DNA from: Lactarius indigo
Taxonomy: Eukaryota > Basidiomycota > Agaricomycetes > Russulales > Russulaceae
Assembly (NCBI GenBank): GCA_025766275.1
Contig: JAFKAC010000004.1
Location: 186,001 to 250,000 of the forward strand
Direction: 5' to 3'
DNA length: 64,000 nt
In this document: positions 1 to 11,776 of the stretch, in pieces
Numbering within the stretch: the stretch's first letter is position 1
How the letters are laid out: the number at the start of each line of letters is the position of its first letter
The notes under the pieces: model-generated
Database searches by the model: none
What the model saw: only the letters and a program-made list of their open reading frames with translations
What the model was told of the DNA's origin: nothing
Program-made: the position numbers and the translations under genes

Positions 1-1495
1 TGGCCTACGATGGTCACTTGTATATTCTGCCGATGAGCTCGCATTGGCCCAATTCAACCTATCATGCATCTGACAATATACATGTCTGGGCCCATAGGAA
101 GGCATTTGTGCTACTGCCAATTAGCTTGTAATGGCCCACAGTAGGTAGCGACGGCTGCCGAGCATATATCTCGTGTGGGCCCATGGCAGCCATGCGCGTA
201 TTCTGCCAACTAGCTTGTATTGGCCTACGATGGCCACTTGTATATTCTGCCGATGAGCTCGCATTGGCCCAATTCAACCTATCATGTATCTGACAATATA
301 CATGTCTGGGCCCATAGGAAGGCATTTGTGCTACTGCCAATTAGCTCGTAATGGCCCGCAGTAGGTAGCGACGGCTGCCGAACATATATCTCGTGTGGGC
401 CCATGGCAGCCATGTGCGTATTCTGCCAACTAGCTTGTATTGGCCTACGATGGCCACTTGTATATTCTGCCGATGAGCTCGCATTGGCCCAATTCAACCT
501 ATCATGTATCTGACAATATACATGTCTGGGCCCATAGGAAGGCATTTGTGCTACTGCCAATTAGCTCGTAATGGCCCGCAGTAGGTAGCGATGGCTGCCA
601 AACATATATCTCGTGTGGGCCCATGGCAGCCATGCGCGTATTCTGCCAACTAGCTTGTATTGGCCTACGATGGCCACTTGTATATTCTGCCGATGAGCTC
701 GCATTGGCCCAATTCAACCTATCATGTATCTGACAATATACATGTCTGGGCCCATAGGAAGGCATTTGTGCTACTGCCAATTAGCTCGTAATGGCCCGCA
801 GTAGGTAGCGACGGCTGCCGAACATATATCTCGTGTGGGCCCATGGCAGCCATGTGCGTATTCTGCCAACTAGCTTGTATTGGCCTACGATGGCCACTTG
901 TATATTCTGCCGATGAGCTCGCATTGGCCCAATTCAACCTATCATGTATCTGACAATATACATGTCTGGGCCCATAGGAAGGCATTTGTGCTACTGCCAA
1001 TTAGCTCGTAATGGCCCACAGTAGGTAGCGACGGCTGCCGAGCATATATCTCGTGTGGGCCCATGGCAGCCATGCGCGTATTCTGCCAACTAGCTTGTAT
1101 TGGCCTACGATGGCCACTTGTATATTCTGCCGACGAGCTCGCACTGGCCCAATTCAACCTATCATGCATCTGACAATATACATGTCTGGGCCCATAGGAA
1201 GGCATTTGTGCTACTGCCAATTAGCTTGTAATGGCCCACAGTAGGTAGCGACGGCTGCCGAGCATATATCTCGTGTGGGCCCATGGCAGCCATGCATGTA
1301 TTCTGCCAACTAGCTTGTATTGGCCTACGATGGCCACTTGTATATTCTGCCGATGAGCTCGCATTCAACCTATCATGTATCTGACAATATGCATGTCTGG
1401 GCCCATAGGAAGGCATTTGTGCTACTGCCGATTAGCTCGTAATGGCCCACAGTAGGTAGCGACGGCTGCTGAACATATATCTCGTGTGGGCCCAT
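1..1495. repeat. 220-bp tandem array, left subterminal region
   Basis: Nearly identical 220-bp units follow each other about 6.8 times. Identical blocks restart at 62, 282, 502, 722 and 942, and the last unit has a small deletion near 1364. Each unit carries two CTGCCGA boxes, several GGGCCCA or TTGGCCCA boxes, and the pair ATATATCTCGTG and GACAATATACATG. Copies differ mainly by transitions, such as CTGCCGA to CTGCCAA near 597 and to CTGCTGA near 1467. The array runs off the left edge of the window. It ends about 75 bp from the stop codon of the first gene. Confidence 0.95.
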
Positions 1496-1568
1496 AATCG
1501 GCATGTATGATTGATGCTGATGAACCTGATTACACTCGCAATAGCCACAGGGTCTACTTGAACTATAG

Positions 1569-3027
1569 TTATGGCATGAGATCATAGCTCTTTCCATCAT
1601 ACATGGTATTTAGAGTCTTCTGGCCGTCATGAAGCCGCACAATTTCCTGCCAAAGCATCTCAAGGACCCTCTCATGTGTCTCACATCTCGATTTCAGGTC
1701 CTCAATCATCTTGTCTTGCCCCTCGCATCTACTTTTCAGAGCCTGGACCTCTTTTTCTAGGTCTCTGACGACACTATTGTTGTCTTCGCCTCGAACTGAC
1801 AGTATGCACGATGAGTGTAAAACCAGATGTAAACTTCAGTGAACACACATGAGATTGCTGGCTCATTGCCTTCCTCCCTGCTTTCATCGGCGTTCTCTTC
1901 TTGGGGCGAAGGCTTGTCCTTTATAAACACTGTCTTGGACTGCTTCCCCTCGTCCCTGACATTTGGCCCATCTCCCTTTGGCGGGTTTGTGTGCTTAGCC
2001 ATCTTACCCTTGGCTTTATCTCGTAGCCTAGCTACCTTTGAACTACAGGTATTTGGAGTGTCGTGTAGAACCTGCAGGAATAATAGATCTTGGATCTTTG
2101 GGCCAGCTTTATGTTTCAATCCAATCACTTACGTTTCCATTATCTTGTCTCTTTGGCATAGTACCGGTGATTGCTTTAGTACAGTCATCGGCAGCTTTCT
2201 GTTTTTCTGCCGATCTTGTGACAATTTCTTCGGCAGCAATTTTATTTCTCAGTGCATCTGTGGGATAAAATATGGGACTCACTCCGAAGACCGCCACCAG
2301 CAGCACACTGCTGCTTCTTCCCATTGCTAGGAATAGTGACTATTGAATGGTCAACCTCTGTTGAATTGTCTTGAGGTTCAGGTGCCATAGATTCCAGAAC
2401 GGAAGCTGCCGACGGGATACTCATTGCTACATTGCTTACCATCGCCGAACCTTCTTGAAGCTTAGGTACCATACATTCGCCACAGGAAGCTGCCGATGTA
2501 AGTAGAGACCCATGAACATCAGAGAACAGTACCGTACCATTTTGACCAGGTAGATGTATGTCCAGCGGTGGAAGATCTTTGGGTGAAGTATAATAGTTGC
2601 TACTTAACACCTTTGGATTATCCTCAGAGACAGCTCTCATGTTCAGGGAGGTTTCAGACTCGTTGAACATCAAAGCAAGGCTCAATAGGAGTGGGTGAAC
2701 ACGGGGAGGTGTGGGACTTCTTGTATTCGCATCAACAAAATAGTTCATCGATTCTCTCTAGAAATATCTGAGCTTAGCTTGTAGAAGCAGATGGAAAGCA
2801 CACTAGGATACCAAGCGTGCTCTCAATAAATTCTTCCACTTTATTTCATCTTGGTGTGTGCATGTGCGGTATGCTTCTAGCCCATTTTTGAGCATAGCGG
2901 CATGGTGGTGAAGAGTTTGTTCATCTTTGGTTAGACCGAGCATGGATGTTGACATGGAATAGAGCTGGTAGTAGATCCAGGGGGAGGCAGTACAGAGCGC
3001 ATATGCAGGTCTGTAATCATGGCCCAT
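1569..3027 (-). CDS. Uncharacterised cargo protein with C-terminal coiled coil
   Basis: I do not recognise this protein. On the minus strand an exon ending near 2812 splices in phase, through a 53-nt intron, into a long exon starting near 2758. Further exons lie near 2255-2118, 2056-1850 and 1798-1569. The second exon holds a loose internal repeat (SAASCGECMVPK and SAASVLESMAPE). The third is Lys/Glu/Ala-rich, and the fourth is rich in charged residues. The last about 65 residues, from DLEKEVQALKSRC onward, alternate hydrophobic and charged positions as in a coiled coil and end at TAA 1569-1571. The true start is uncertain; a Met at 3027 is one choice. The gene lies next to the left array and its exons contain several TCGGCAG boxes, so it probably belongs to the element. 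No stop interrupts the proposed exons. Confidence 0.5.
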
Positions 3028-3164
3028 GCAGATATATTGTCAACTGTCCTATCAGAGCGTTCGGGTTCTGTCGGCAGCTAGTGTGGGTATATAATACAGG
3101 CCATCACAGCATTTCTCCTAGCAGCGTCTGATTGGGCAGCTATGAGTTTATTGCATCACCGGGT

Positions 3165-3565
3165 AGGCTGCTACAAGCTTATCGGTAGCACCTGACTGGA
3201 CCATTCCAAATATATCAAAAGTTGCTGATTGGGCCATGGCAAGCTTATGGCCATTATCTGATTAGGCTGCCGTGAGCTTATCGGCGGCACCTGATTGGGC
3301 TATTGGGCTACCGCAAAGTTTATCGGCATCACCTAATTAGGCTGGTGCAAGTTTATCGGCAGCACCTGATTGGGCCATTGTAATTTTATCGGTAGCACTT
3401 GATTGGGCCACTGCAACTTGATCAGCAGCAACAGGTTTATGGGCAGCAACTGATAGGCCACCGCGAGCTTATCGGCGGCACCTGATTGGGCCATTGTAAG
3501 TTTATCGGCAGAAACTTATTGGGTCACTGCGAGCTTATCGGCAGCACCTGATTGTGTCGCTGAAA
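3165..3565. repeat. 33-bp minisatellite built on TTATCGGCAGCACC
   Basis: About eleven imperfect copies of a unit resembling TTATCGGCAGCACCTGATTG plus GGCCACTGCGAGC. Starts near 3244, 3277, 3319, 3352, 3385, 3418, 3435, 3468, 3501 and 3534 give a dominant spacing of 33 bp. The unit contains the element-wide TCGGCAG heptamer. Because 33 is a multiple of three, the minus strand encodes an 11-residue motif (ADKLAVAQSGA), but one copy near 3513 has an in-frame TAA, so I treat it as non-coding or formerly coding. It lies upstream of the minus-strand gene at 1569-3027. Confidence 0.85.
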
Positions 3566-3567
3566 CA

Positions 3568-4080
3568 TGCTTCCATCTACCATGCAGGGAAACGATTCAG
3601 AGATACAAAAGCATGTCTCTGAGTTAGAGGAGAACAACTTTAAGGAGGCAGTGTGTGGATCAAAACTAATGCCTAACCAGGGCACTAAACCAATGCCTGT
3701 AGATGCGCTCTGAATTCTGGAAGGGTGTTTCATTCCTCAGTGAAACAGATTCTGATGCAGGTCGACATCAGAGGGAAATGACAGGGCCCTCCAATGGAGG
3801 TTTTAGTGAGGTCCCAAAAAATGTGGTGCTCTTACAACCTGTGATTCAAAAGCTCATAGATAAGGTGATTTGGAATGTCATCTGATCTGCCGAAGCTAAC
3901 ACAACACAGGACCCTCCAAAGGGTGTTTCTGCGGAATGGCTTTCAAAAGCCAGATCTAATGCTGGCTTCCTGAAAAAGTGGAAGGTGATAAGGAAAGAAA
4001 AATTGGAAGACCTTTTGAGTGATTTGGAAAATGAGATGGTTTTGGTAGATGTCTTAGCAGGGGGGGATGGAAAACTGTAG
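3568..4080 (+). pseudogene. Possible decayed coding segment
   Basis: On the plus strand, reading from ATG 3568, the frame encodes a Glu-rich stretch (EIQKHVSELEENNFKEAV) that ends at 3714. Another frame continues with FWKGVSFLSETDSDAG and later KARSNAGFLKKWKVIRKEKL up to TAG near 4080, with an in-frame TGA near 3885. Amino-acid composition looks protein-like in these frames, but they do not join by convincing introns. It may be a decayed gene or chance. I recognise no family. Confidence 0.25.
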
Positions 4081-4115
4081 TTGATTTTCACGAAGACATA
4101 GAAATATAATTCTCA

Positions 4116-4793
4116 TTAACCCATGTTTTCTTCCAAACGAGAGGCCTCTCCCTCAAGACTCTCAAAACCATTGGAGATCGTATCGTAAAGGGAATTAACC
4201 TGGTTCTCAATTTCCTTGACCAGTTCCTGTGCTTCTTTGAATTTCCCTACTATTCTAGCGCGAAGTTGCGTGCTAGCTTCCTGCTACAGCACTGGTTAAT
4301 TTGAGGATCAGTAAATGAAACGAGGTACATACCATCTCTAGAGCACGCAGCAACCCCACTACTACCTCCTCACGGACATCGAATGGTTCTTTCATTGTCT
4401 CCCCTTCAAATTTCCACCACTCTGTAAAATTAAATTGAGGAATGCCAGCTGCCTGGAACATTCCCTCTAGCTGCTGGTTTGCTTCGGGAGCCATATAGGA
4501 CCCTGGGTTCCTAATGTCTGAAAACCCACAAAAGGCAATCCTGACTGACTCTGGCACTTGAGGGGAGCTGCTGCTAGACGACAGAAGGCCAATAATCCAT
4601 ACAGCAGCAAGCTAAGTCCAATTTCTGGTGAAAAGATATTCCTAGCACATTGAGTAATGCTTACCACTTCCTTGTGTAAGCTGCCAATATAGTTTTTGTC
4701 AATATCGGCAGGTTTGAGAAGGATAATGGATATTCTCTGGCCAATGTAGGCGAGTGCAGCGTCTAGTATGGAGGTGCCGATTTCAGTGGACAT
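4116..4793 (-). CDS. Small uncharacterised cargo protein
   Basis: Not recognised. The first exon starts at ATG 4793 (MSTEIGTSILDAALAYIGQR) and reaches a good donor (GTGGTAAGC) near 4667. A second exon, near 4575-4333, encodes PESVRIAFCGFSDIRNPGSY and a conserved-looking FTEWWKFEGETMKEPFDVRE segment ending at donor GTATGTACC. A third exon, from about 4283, begins EASTQLRARIVGKFKEAQEL, looks helical, and ends at TAA 4116. The second and third exons join cleanly. The phase of the first intron does not work with the obvious acceptor, so either the splice site or one base is unusual. The helical C-terminus resembles in style, not in sequence, the coiled-coil ends of two other cargo genes. It lies between the minisatellite and the transposase gene, on the same strand as the transposase. 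Confidence 0.45.
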
Positions 4794-5291
4794 GGTATGC
4801 GGATGTGAATTGATGCGCAAATGGAATGGAATCTCTATGCTTAAGAAGCTGCCTTCGGGAGCTGCCGATGAGTGCTGATGATCTTAAGTGAGTATACGCC
4901 CATGCTGCATCATGCACATGACTCCGAGACATCTCCATTTGAAGTTTCTGTTGCTTGTGTGAGGAAATGCCTGTGGCACATGCCTGTCACAAGCCCATAT
5001 ATCGGCAGCCCTCCCGCCAGCTATGTGCTAATAGAATGTCGTTAGCAGAGACCCTCCACCGGCAGCCCAAGCCACAAACACCTACCGGTGACTCATGGCT
5101 AGCTGCAGTGAAGCAAAACATCCAATCTGTTTCCCTTTATAGAGATAACTCTGACTTTCTGTTGGAGACTATATAGCAGGCCTAATTGTAAATGAGGGAA
5201 TGAAACAGATTTATTTCTAAAGGAATTGTAGTTTTAAGCTCCCACTGACTACCGATAGCTAATCGGCAGCGCTATGCGAAAGTTATTAAAC
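4794..5291. other. Intergenic, no gene recognised
   Basis: Between the small cargo gene and the 3' end of the transposase gene. It holds scattered TCGGCAG boxes near 4865, 5003 and 5264 and one open frame of about 73 codons on the plus strand (4955-5176) that shows no recognisable domain. Confidence 0.5.
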
Positions 5292-8200
5292 TCATCTACT
5301 TGGTTGCAGCCGTAGAACTTTAGCAAACTCAGGAGGCGGATTACTCCTGAGTAAAGCAGTAAACCTGGACTCTGCCTGAATAGCCATCGAGCACCACATT
5401 GCACTCTGTTTGGCTGCCCACACAGCATGCCCTGACTGTGACTGGGGCTCAAGGAGCTCCTGCTTTGCTTGCCAAAATTGCTCTTGATGCCTAAAAAACC
5501 TGACAGCGGACTCCATCTCAACTTGAAGACACTGAAGTTCTTCTATCCATCGCATCTTTTGAGCTTTTGCCCGAAGCCAATGTACTCGGTAGACTGTATA
5601 GAGCGTTATATTGTTTGAGTGTGTGTGAACAGAGAGCTACGCACAGTCTTCCATCCATTCCCCAATGTCGGCATCTCTCTGAATGTCCATTGTCCAAAAC
5701 CAGGGCAATGATTTATTCTGCTGGCCACGTACATGAGGGGCAATTACACTTGTCTTGACACTCAAGTCCTGGCGCCTCAAGACTTTGTATCGATCAAGGA
5801 GAGAGGTGCCGGCTCCAAGGTTTACCATTGCCTGCCAGGCACGAATATACACCCGGGCATGATGCTGAACTGTTGACTCGGCAGCATGTACTTCTGCCCA
5901 AGCGCGTGTTTTGAGTCTTTGTGTACGTGCCGGACGAACATCCTGTCTGAACAGATAAGATTTGTGGCCTAGGGAGATGCAAATGTGATGTAGGGAATCG
6001 TTCAGTTGTCCCTCCCGTAGATGTATTTCTGCCTTCGCCAGGGCTTCGGCAGAATTTCCATCACACCAGTCACGTCCAAGATGTGAAGGAAGATGCAACG
6101 AGATATACTCTGCATCCACACTGCCATTGGTAGAGCAATTTCCTGGAAACTCCATTTGATCATGTTCTTCGGCAGATGAAGTGCAATCCTCATCATCTTC
6201 TCCTTCATCAGTGCCATCAAATTCTACACCAATATAGGTTTCTCTTCTTGGGGCATTGTCCCAGTAGTCATCTCTGCTGTCGTGGGGGTCTTGAAGAATG
6301 TTAGCTGCCTGCTTTTGGAATGCGTCAACTCTTTCTTGGAGTCGGGCACGCTTCAAGGTAATATCCCTCTGTTGATCTGGTGTTGGATGGGATCCAATCT
6401 TCCTCACCAGTGCTTGAAGGGATAACCTATGTTTTTTGTGAAATCACGATCAGATGTCTCACTGGAGAAGGTGCCGAGAATCCTACTGTGACTCCTGAAT
6501 CTTCAATCCACTGCTAAGCCATACAGCATGTCCCTTATGGCTAGAGCCCTCAGTCTCCTTCTGTGTCAATTCAAGAAGTATCTCTGCACGCGATGGGACT
6601 GAAACCTGATGTCAGGCAAACATATCATAGAGTAATTGTACCCACATTGTTTCCTCTTGATGTCATAGATGTCCATGACTTTGACGTCATGACCTCGCTC
6701 CCTTTGTGCATACTCCTCTTCGGCGCTCCAAGCCTCAACACTCTCCGTACTTGCCGATACATTTATGGACTCAAATGCTGCCGTGCTGATTGTGGCTCCC
6801 GAAAGTGCCTTTTGGTAGCGTCTAGACACAGCATTGACTACCCAACCCACGTAAGCACTGATGTGGTATCTGTAGGAGGGAACTTGCCTAGGTCAATAAG
6901 CTTCTTCCAATTTGAGTCATTCATATGGTCATCTATGACCTCCCTGCGATGCGATGTTGACATCCCCCTCGTACTTCTGGAGATCTCATTGAGTGGAGCC
7001 CAAAGTGTTTCGATGGTCTCGCCATCTATTTGTCGGCCTCCTTTGATGAAGCTGGGCGAATACCTAGCTAGGCAGGTATCTTGATGCCCATGGATATGAA
7101 AAAGACCAATGCCCAACCTGAGCTCCAGGCCGTCAGGAAGTTTGAGATAGTTGCTGCCGATAACCCTCTCCTTCATATGAACACTCCATTGACACATGAC
7201 ATCATAGCAGATGAGGGTGGCCTCTATCCCCTCCATATTGAAGTTTAGGGCCTTGAATATGGAATAGTCCATATTCTTCTGGCTTTTGGAGGGTTGATTT
7301 TCACTCATTGTATGCAGATAGATATAAGAACTCACGCTTCTCCCTTTTGAAAGTCAACAACAGAATCGGGCACAAAAGCCCCATGAATGCACGCAGTGGC
7401 ACCAATTCCAGTCGATTCAAGGTGTCCGCCGTGCTTGTTTACATTATTTACTGCATGGTGGTCATGGCATGTCAATCTCTGCTCAAGTGTCAACCCTCCC
7501 CTGCCGAAATACCAGAGATAGTGCTTACCTGCCGCCTCTCAACTGCCAATTTCAGGTGCAATTCATATGACTTTTGACTGACCATGAATCCTGTACCTTC
7601 AGAGAGTGGAATGTCATTCTTGGGATTCCTCATCTTCATGTGCTCTGCCTGGAAGTTCCCATCCATCATGAAGCCCCGCATGAAAAGGGTTTTGCTAAAG
7701 TAATATGTCGGCAGTTACTAGGTACCGAAGACTATTGACACACCTATTTTCAAACTCTCTCCAATCCTCGGGGAGGTTGATTCCAGGTTGTGCACACAAA
7801 GCACAGAATATAGCTGTTGATCCCGGCTTCTGTTCTTCATTCTCCCCATACCCGAAACCGAATCTCTTCCGGGAAATGAGTACTCTCCACTGCCGGGAGA
7901 CCCTCAGCAGCTCCCGATATCGGTCCTAAAGCTGCCGATTAGTCTGCTATCGGCAGATGTGCTAAGTTCTCTTACCGGCACTGAATTTGGAAACTCATCA
8001 TTTGTGAGTCTCCTTAGGCGACTGAAAAATTGGCTTGGAGTCGTCTTGCATTCAAGATTGTCCAAATGGAAGTCTTCTAGCACCCAGAAGGTAAATGCTG
8101 TCTTTGGGTTGCGAAATGTGGCTGGAAAGAGCCCTGCCATCATCAACTGCATGTCGTGCTCGGGAGCTTCAGGGCAGAAGCACCAGCTGACGCCAATCTC

Positions 8201-9035
8201 GTGGATTCCAGACCTATCAATGACAGTTATTATTTGATTTCCCTCTTTATCATGACGCCCAGGTTTTGGACTGTCGAAGCCAAGGTCGGCAGCTGCATGA
8301 TACTCTCTGTGGCTACCGACCTGGCAGTCTTCGTCGGCATCATAGCACCTCTGTGACTGTATTTTTTGGAATGAGATTTAAAAAATAAAAGGGTTGGCAA
8401 CGCACACTTTGAATTGGGCACAAATCCCCAGAGTGCCCAAGACGCAAGCATATCCCAACCTCCCGCAACCACGATGGCATGAAGTATTTCCCTGTCCACT
8501 TCTGAACCCTGTGGAACGGAAGCCGGTTATGTGATTTTCGGCAGCACTCCTTGCAGAGCACCAGAGCAGGGAAGCAGTCGGTACATCTCCACTCAAATGG
8601 GGCAGACATGCAGCCCTGGCACATTGTCATAGCTGGGACACCCTCAGAGTTGAGGAGGCAACGCAAGTAGGGGCCAATCCTAGGAATAAATTCTTCCATG
8701 TATATGTGCTGGGACTGGGAGAACATGTAAAATACTATTGGAGAAGGGCATGGATGCAAACCCACTCTCGTCTGTTCAGGTATGAATGGCTCCTCTATCC
8801 AGATTGTCTCATCAACATCCATGGATGCAGGGTCGGTTTCATCCAATATTGCCCCATGGTTGTCTATCTCCATTCTGCCAGCATCTTGTCTTGGTGTCGG
8901 CAGATTTGTTGAGGTGCCTACTTCTACCGGGATATTTCTGGTTCCTCGGGAGCCTTCTCGGGACACCCACTCAATCACCTTAGCCTTAGACTTTCTGTGG
9001 AGGAATTTGGATGCCTTCACACCCTTGCGTGCCAT
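5292..9035 (-). CDS. KDZ transposase with CxC2 cysteine cluster
   Basis: Predicted transposase of the Kyakuja-Dileera-Zisupton superfamily, mobilising the surrounding element. About eleven exons join in frame by roughly 50-nt introns, giving some 1,050 residues without a stop or frameshift; the start is ATG 9035. Exons 1-2 give a basic N-terminus and then the CxC2 cluster (CQGC, RCTDCF, LCKECC, then SHNRLPFHRV). Exon 3 has GLFPATFRNPKTAFTFWVL and exon 4 has DRYRELLRVSRQW with CALCAQPGINLP. Exon 7 is the catalytic core, with CYDVMCQW, GLFHIHGHQD and DGETIETLWAPLN followed by GMSTSHRREVIDDHMND. Its Asp and Glu residues are the likely metal ligands (inference). Exons 10-11 carry the family's usual C-terminal WFWTMD and VHWLRAKAQKMRW segments. 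One intron near 6840-6892 has a GC donor (GCAAGT). The gene looks intact and possibly active. CTGCCGA boxes occur in exons and introns. Confidence 0.93.
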
Positions 9036-10297
9036 GGGAAACTAAGAATGGATGTGTCGTGTGTTGCAGTATATGTCCCTGAAGAAGCAGCGCCTCCAAT
9101 TAACCTGTCGGCAGCTTTGGCTGGCTGGGTATTGCGTCTGTGGATTTTGCGGTCCGGACTTGACCTGTGGTCACTCACGCTACTGTCGGTAGCTTAGATA
9201 AACCAGGTTTGGCAGCCAATCAAACCACTTTGTGCTGTTAAACTGGACTGGACTGGACCTGTGGTCACTTACACTACTATCGGCAACTACTTAAACCACT
9301 TCAGGCTGTTCTCTCATGTAGCACATATTTTATCTATTGTATATGACATGAGATACCCTTTGATAGCATGTTGCTTCGTTCATCCTCAACTGTGAAGCAC
9401 AAATTTGGGGTCAACAGTTCTGTTTATGCAAAAGTGTGCCTTCTCAAGGTACCTGGCAGCGGTGTCTGTCATTATTTTAGGGTTTCTACCATTTGGTTGA
9501 TTGGTAGCTACCGAAAGTGTACTAGACCATATTACCATCTCGGCAGCCTCGGCAATATAACACAGAGATAACACAGATGCCGTCTGTCTTGACAAAAAAC
9601 AAGATATTTCTCTTGTGATTGAGACAAGGCTCGATAGTATGGTCTCTAGGAGTGTGACATGAGTACACCCCATTAAGATGGCAAACAGTTTGACTTGGCT
9701 GAGGGACAATTACCAGGAATTATCGCTCCAGAGACATTTACTGATCTACCGAAAAACAATATAATGTTGTATCTGCAAAATATCGTACTAACAAATGAGC
9801 TACCGAAGCCATGGATCCGCCATGGGGGGTATGCCCAAATATGCTGATGTAGTTTCCTAGCAGTGTAGAGCTCAGATCCTGCAGCGATAAGGGTATCTGT
9901 TAAGGAGGAAGATCCAGAAACTACATCTTCCCTATATCATAGCATCACCCAGGTCTGATGTTAGTAGCTAGCCAATGAATGAGATGTCATTGGTAATGCC
10001 CCAAATAGAGTGTTGTCTGGCAGCTCAGGAGAGGGAGCTGAGAGAGATTTTTCATAGAGAGGGATTGTAATTTACTATGGATCACCATTTCTGTTCAAGA
10101 CGTTTGGTGAGCTGCCGCAAAAATAACAATATTTCTTTGTATTTGTGAAACCTTGCACCGACAGTGAGCTGCCGAAATCATAGATATACCATAATAGCCA
10201 TGCCCTATTACACTGATTCCCATTGCTAGTGGTATCGAATTCTGGCCTTGCTAAGTCAAGAAAAGATATATAGGAGAAAGCTTTGACAGTCGCTATG
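9036..10297. other. Intergenic region between transposase and TET/JBP genes
   Basis: Upstream of the transposase start and downstream of the dioxygenase stop, so it probably holds the transposase promoter. It contains TCGGCAG boxes near 9106, 9541 and 10172 and degenerate forms (TCGGTAGC near 9186, TCGGCAAC near 9280). A 107-codon open frame on the minus strand (9386-9709) has no recognisable domain and I do not call it a gene. Confidence 0.5.
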
Positions 10298-11592
10298 TTA
10301 CTGATAGTGGGCTATGTTCATCCAAGAATTCCCTGGAACCCCTGCCCACTCATGTACTCTATCCCTCATGAAGTATGCGTAGCATACTCTTTCTCCTTCA
10401 AAATTGTGCACTTCATGCTCCAGCGTCCCCCCTAACAGGCCAACTACTGAACCAGGACCATACTCCAGCGAGAGTCCAATTCCCGGCAGCCTCAAATTGC
10501 AATTTCGGTAGCGCCCAACAGACGCCAGCAAATCATACCATTGTTTCCTGGAATTTCCGTCCCGATGTGGCGGCGTGAGGCGATTACAAATGACAGAGAC
10601 GCCGTTGAAAACGGATGTCCATTGACGGAGGACATCCTGTGGCTGGATCTCGGCACATTCTCTTAGCCGTTTGAAGGTATCCTGACCGGTATTATAAAGC
10701 TCCGGATGAATGACAGCCAGGATTGCACTCAATATTGAATTGGATTGAGTGATGCAATCTAGCCAGTCCAAGACAGCTGGCTTTCTCAAAGCCGCACCGA
10801 CCTGGGGGTGTGGTTGTACCATCTCAATTGAAATCAGCTGCTGAATGATAAAACATTACTGGTAGAGAAAATTCACCTCATGTCCTTGTTGGAACCATGC
10901 AGGTGATATGTTGATCACCCCCTGAAGGCCCTCTAGCCCTGAAGGAAATATTTCTGGATCAACACGCCAAGATGTGCTACTTTGACGCTTGCTCAACAAA
11001 AAATGTAGCTTCTCTGTTGCTGCCATCATTTCACCCTAAAATACATTATATTTGATGCGGTGATCGGACAAGGTGAGTAAACTTACCTGCCGAGAATCAT
11101 TCAAGATTCCAGGAAGATGCCATGCCAATATCATTCCTTGGTTGTCAATGACAATGCAGGGCCTTGAAATGGTAAGGGCAGCTGCCGTACCCTCCAGCGG
11201 AGGATATTGCCTCTTCAGGCTGGCCTCTTTCTGCTTGGACACCTGGGTTCCTGGATTGTTTGGCTTCATTGGGAGCTTATCTGCATAACGTGTAATATCC
11301 CAGTTTATCTGCACTGCTTGGATTGTCTCAGGATATATGTCTGAGTGCCCAGTCTGTGTCACTAACCACGGTTCATGAATGCATCCACCAGAGTGAGTGC
11401 AATTCGATCCAGCTCTGAAATTAGAGGCACCAGCAGCATCAAGGGAGCTCGTGGTGCCTTAGCAACGCTGATTGGCTGAGAGGAGCGCTGGTTTAACTTG
11501 TATTGGAACTGAGCACGGAGGTATTCGGCACAGAGATGGGACAGACTCAGGGGGGAGAGTGTGCACGTCTGAGGGAGCTGGAAAGCCTGCAT
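10298..11592 (-). CDS. TET/JBP-like 2-oxoglutarate/Fe(II) dioxygenase
   Basis: Predicted nucleic-acid base oxygenase of the fungal TET/JBP family, which oxidises 5-methylcytosine or thymine methyl groups using 2-oxoglutarate and Fe(II). Four exons (11592-11367, 11313-11087, 11035-10877, 10837-10298) join with matching phases and GT-AG introns to 383 residues with no defect. The N-terminal part has RPCIVIDNQGMILAWHLPG. The double-stranded beta-helix core has the iron-binding HxD in TPPHRDGNS (His295, Asp297), the distal His345 in TLEHEVH and Arg354 in GERVCYAYFMRD, the likely 2-oxoglutarate anchor. It is divergent from the gene at 11777 across a 184-bp gap with three TCGGCAG boxes. Its position beside a KDZ transposase matches the known linkage in mushrooms. 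Family assignment rests on motifs; substrate is not known. Confidence 0.9.
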
Positions 11593-11776
11593 TTCCTCAG
11601 CGTCAAGGGACTTGAATGAAGATGATTAGCTGCCGATACATGCGGATTCCGTGGGAGTTGAGCTCCCGATAAACAATCCCACGCTGCCGAGCACAAGTTG
11701 GCACGTGATATAATGCCTTAAAGCTGCCGAACCTTTAGACCTTAAGTCTATCCCTCTTGAAAAACCTACCTTCCCG
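11593..11776. promoter_or_regulatory. Divergent promoter with three CTGCCGA boxes
   Basis: The start codons of the TET/JBP gene (minus) and the next gene (plus) are only 184 bp apart. The gap has CTGCCGA at 11630-11636, 11684-11690 and 11724-11730, all in the same orientation, spaced 54 and 40 bp. A TATAAT-like stretch lies near 11709. A shared bidirectional promoter, possibly bound by the factor that reads this heptamer, is an inference. Confidence 0.5.

Noticed and set aside
1..1495. Repeated 92-codon open frames on the minus strand within the left array
   Set aside because: They recur with the 220-bp unit because the DNA repeats. The frames have no start context, and the same region is better explained as non-coding subterminal repeats.
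1..1495. CRISPR-like array
   Set aside because: The units are whole 220-bp copies without unique spacers, and the sequence is eukaryotic.
9386..9709. 107-codon minus-strand frame between transposase and TET/JBP genes
   Set aside because: No recognisable motif, no ATG-supported splice partners; more likely promoter DNA.
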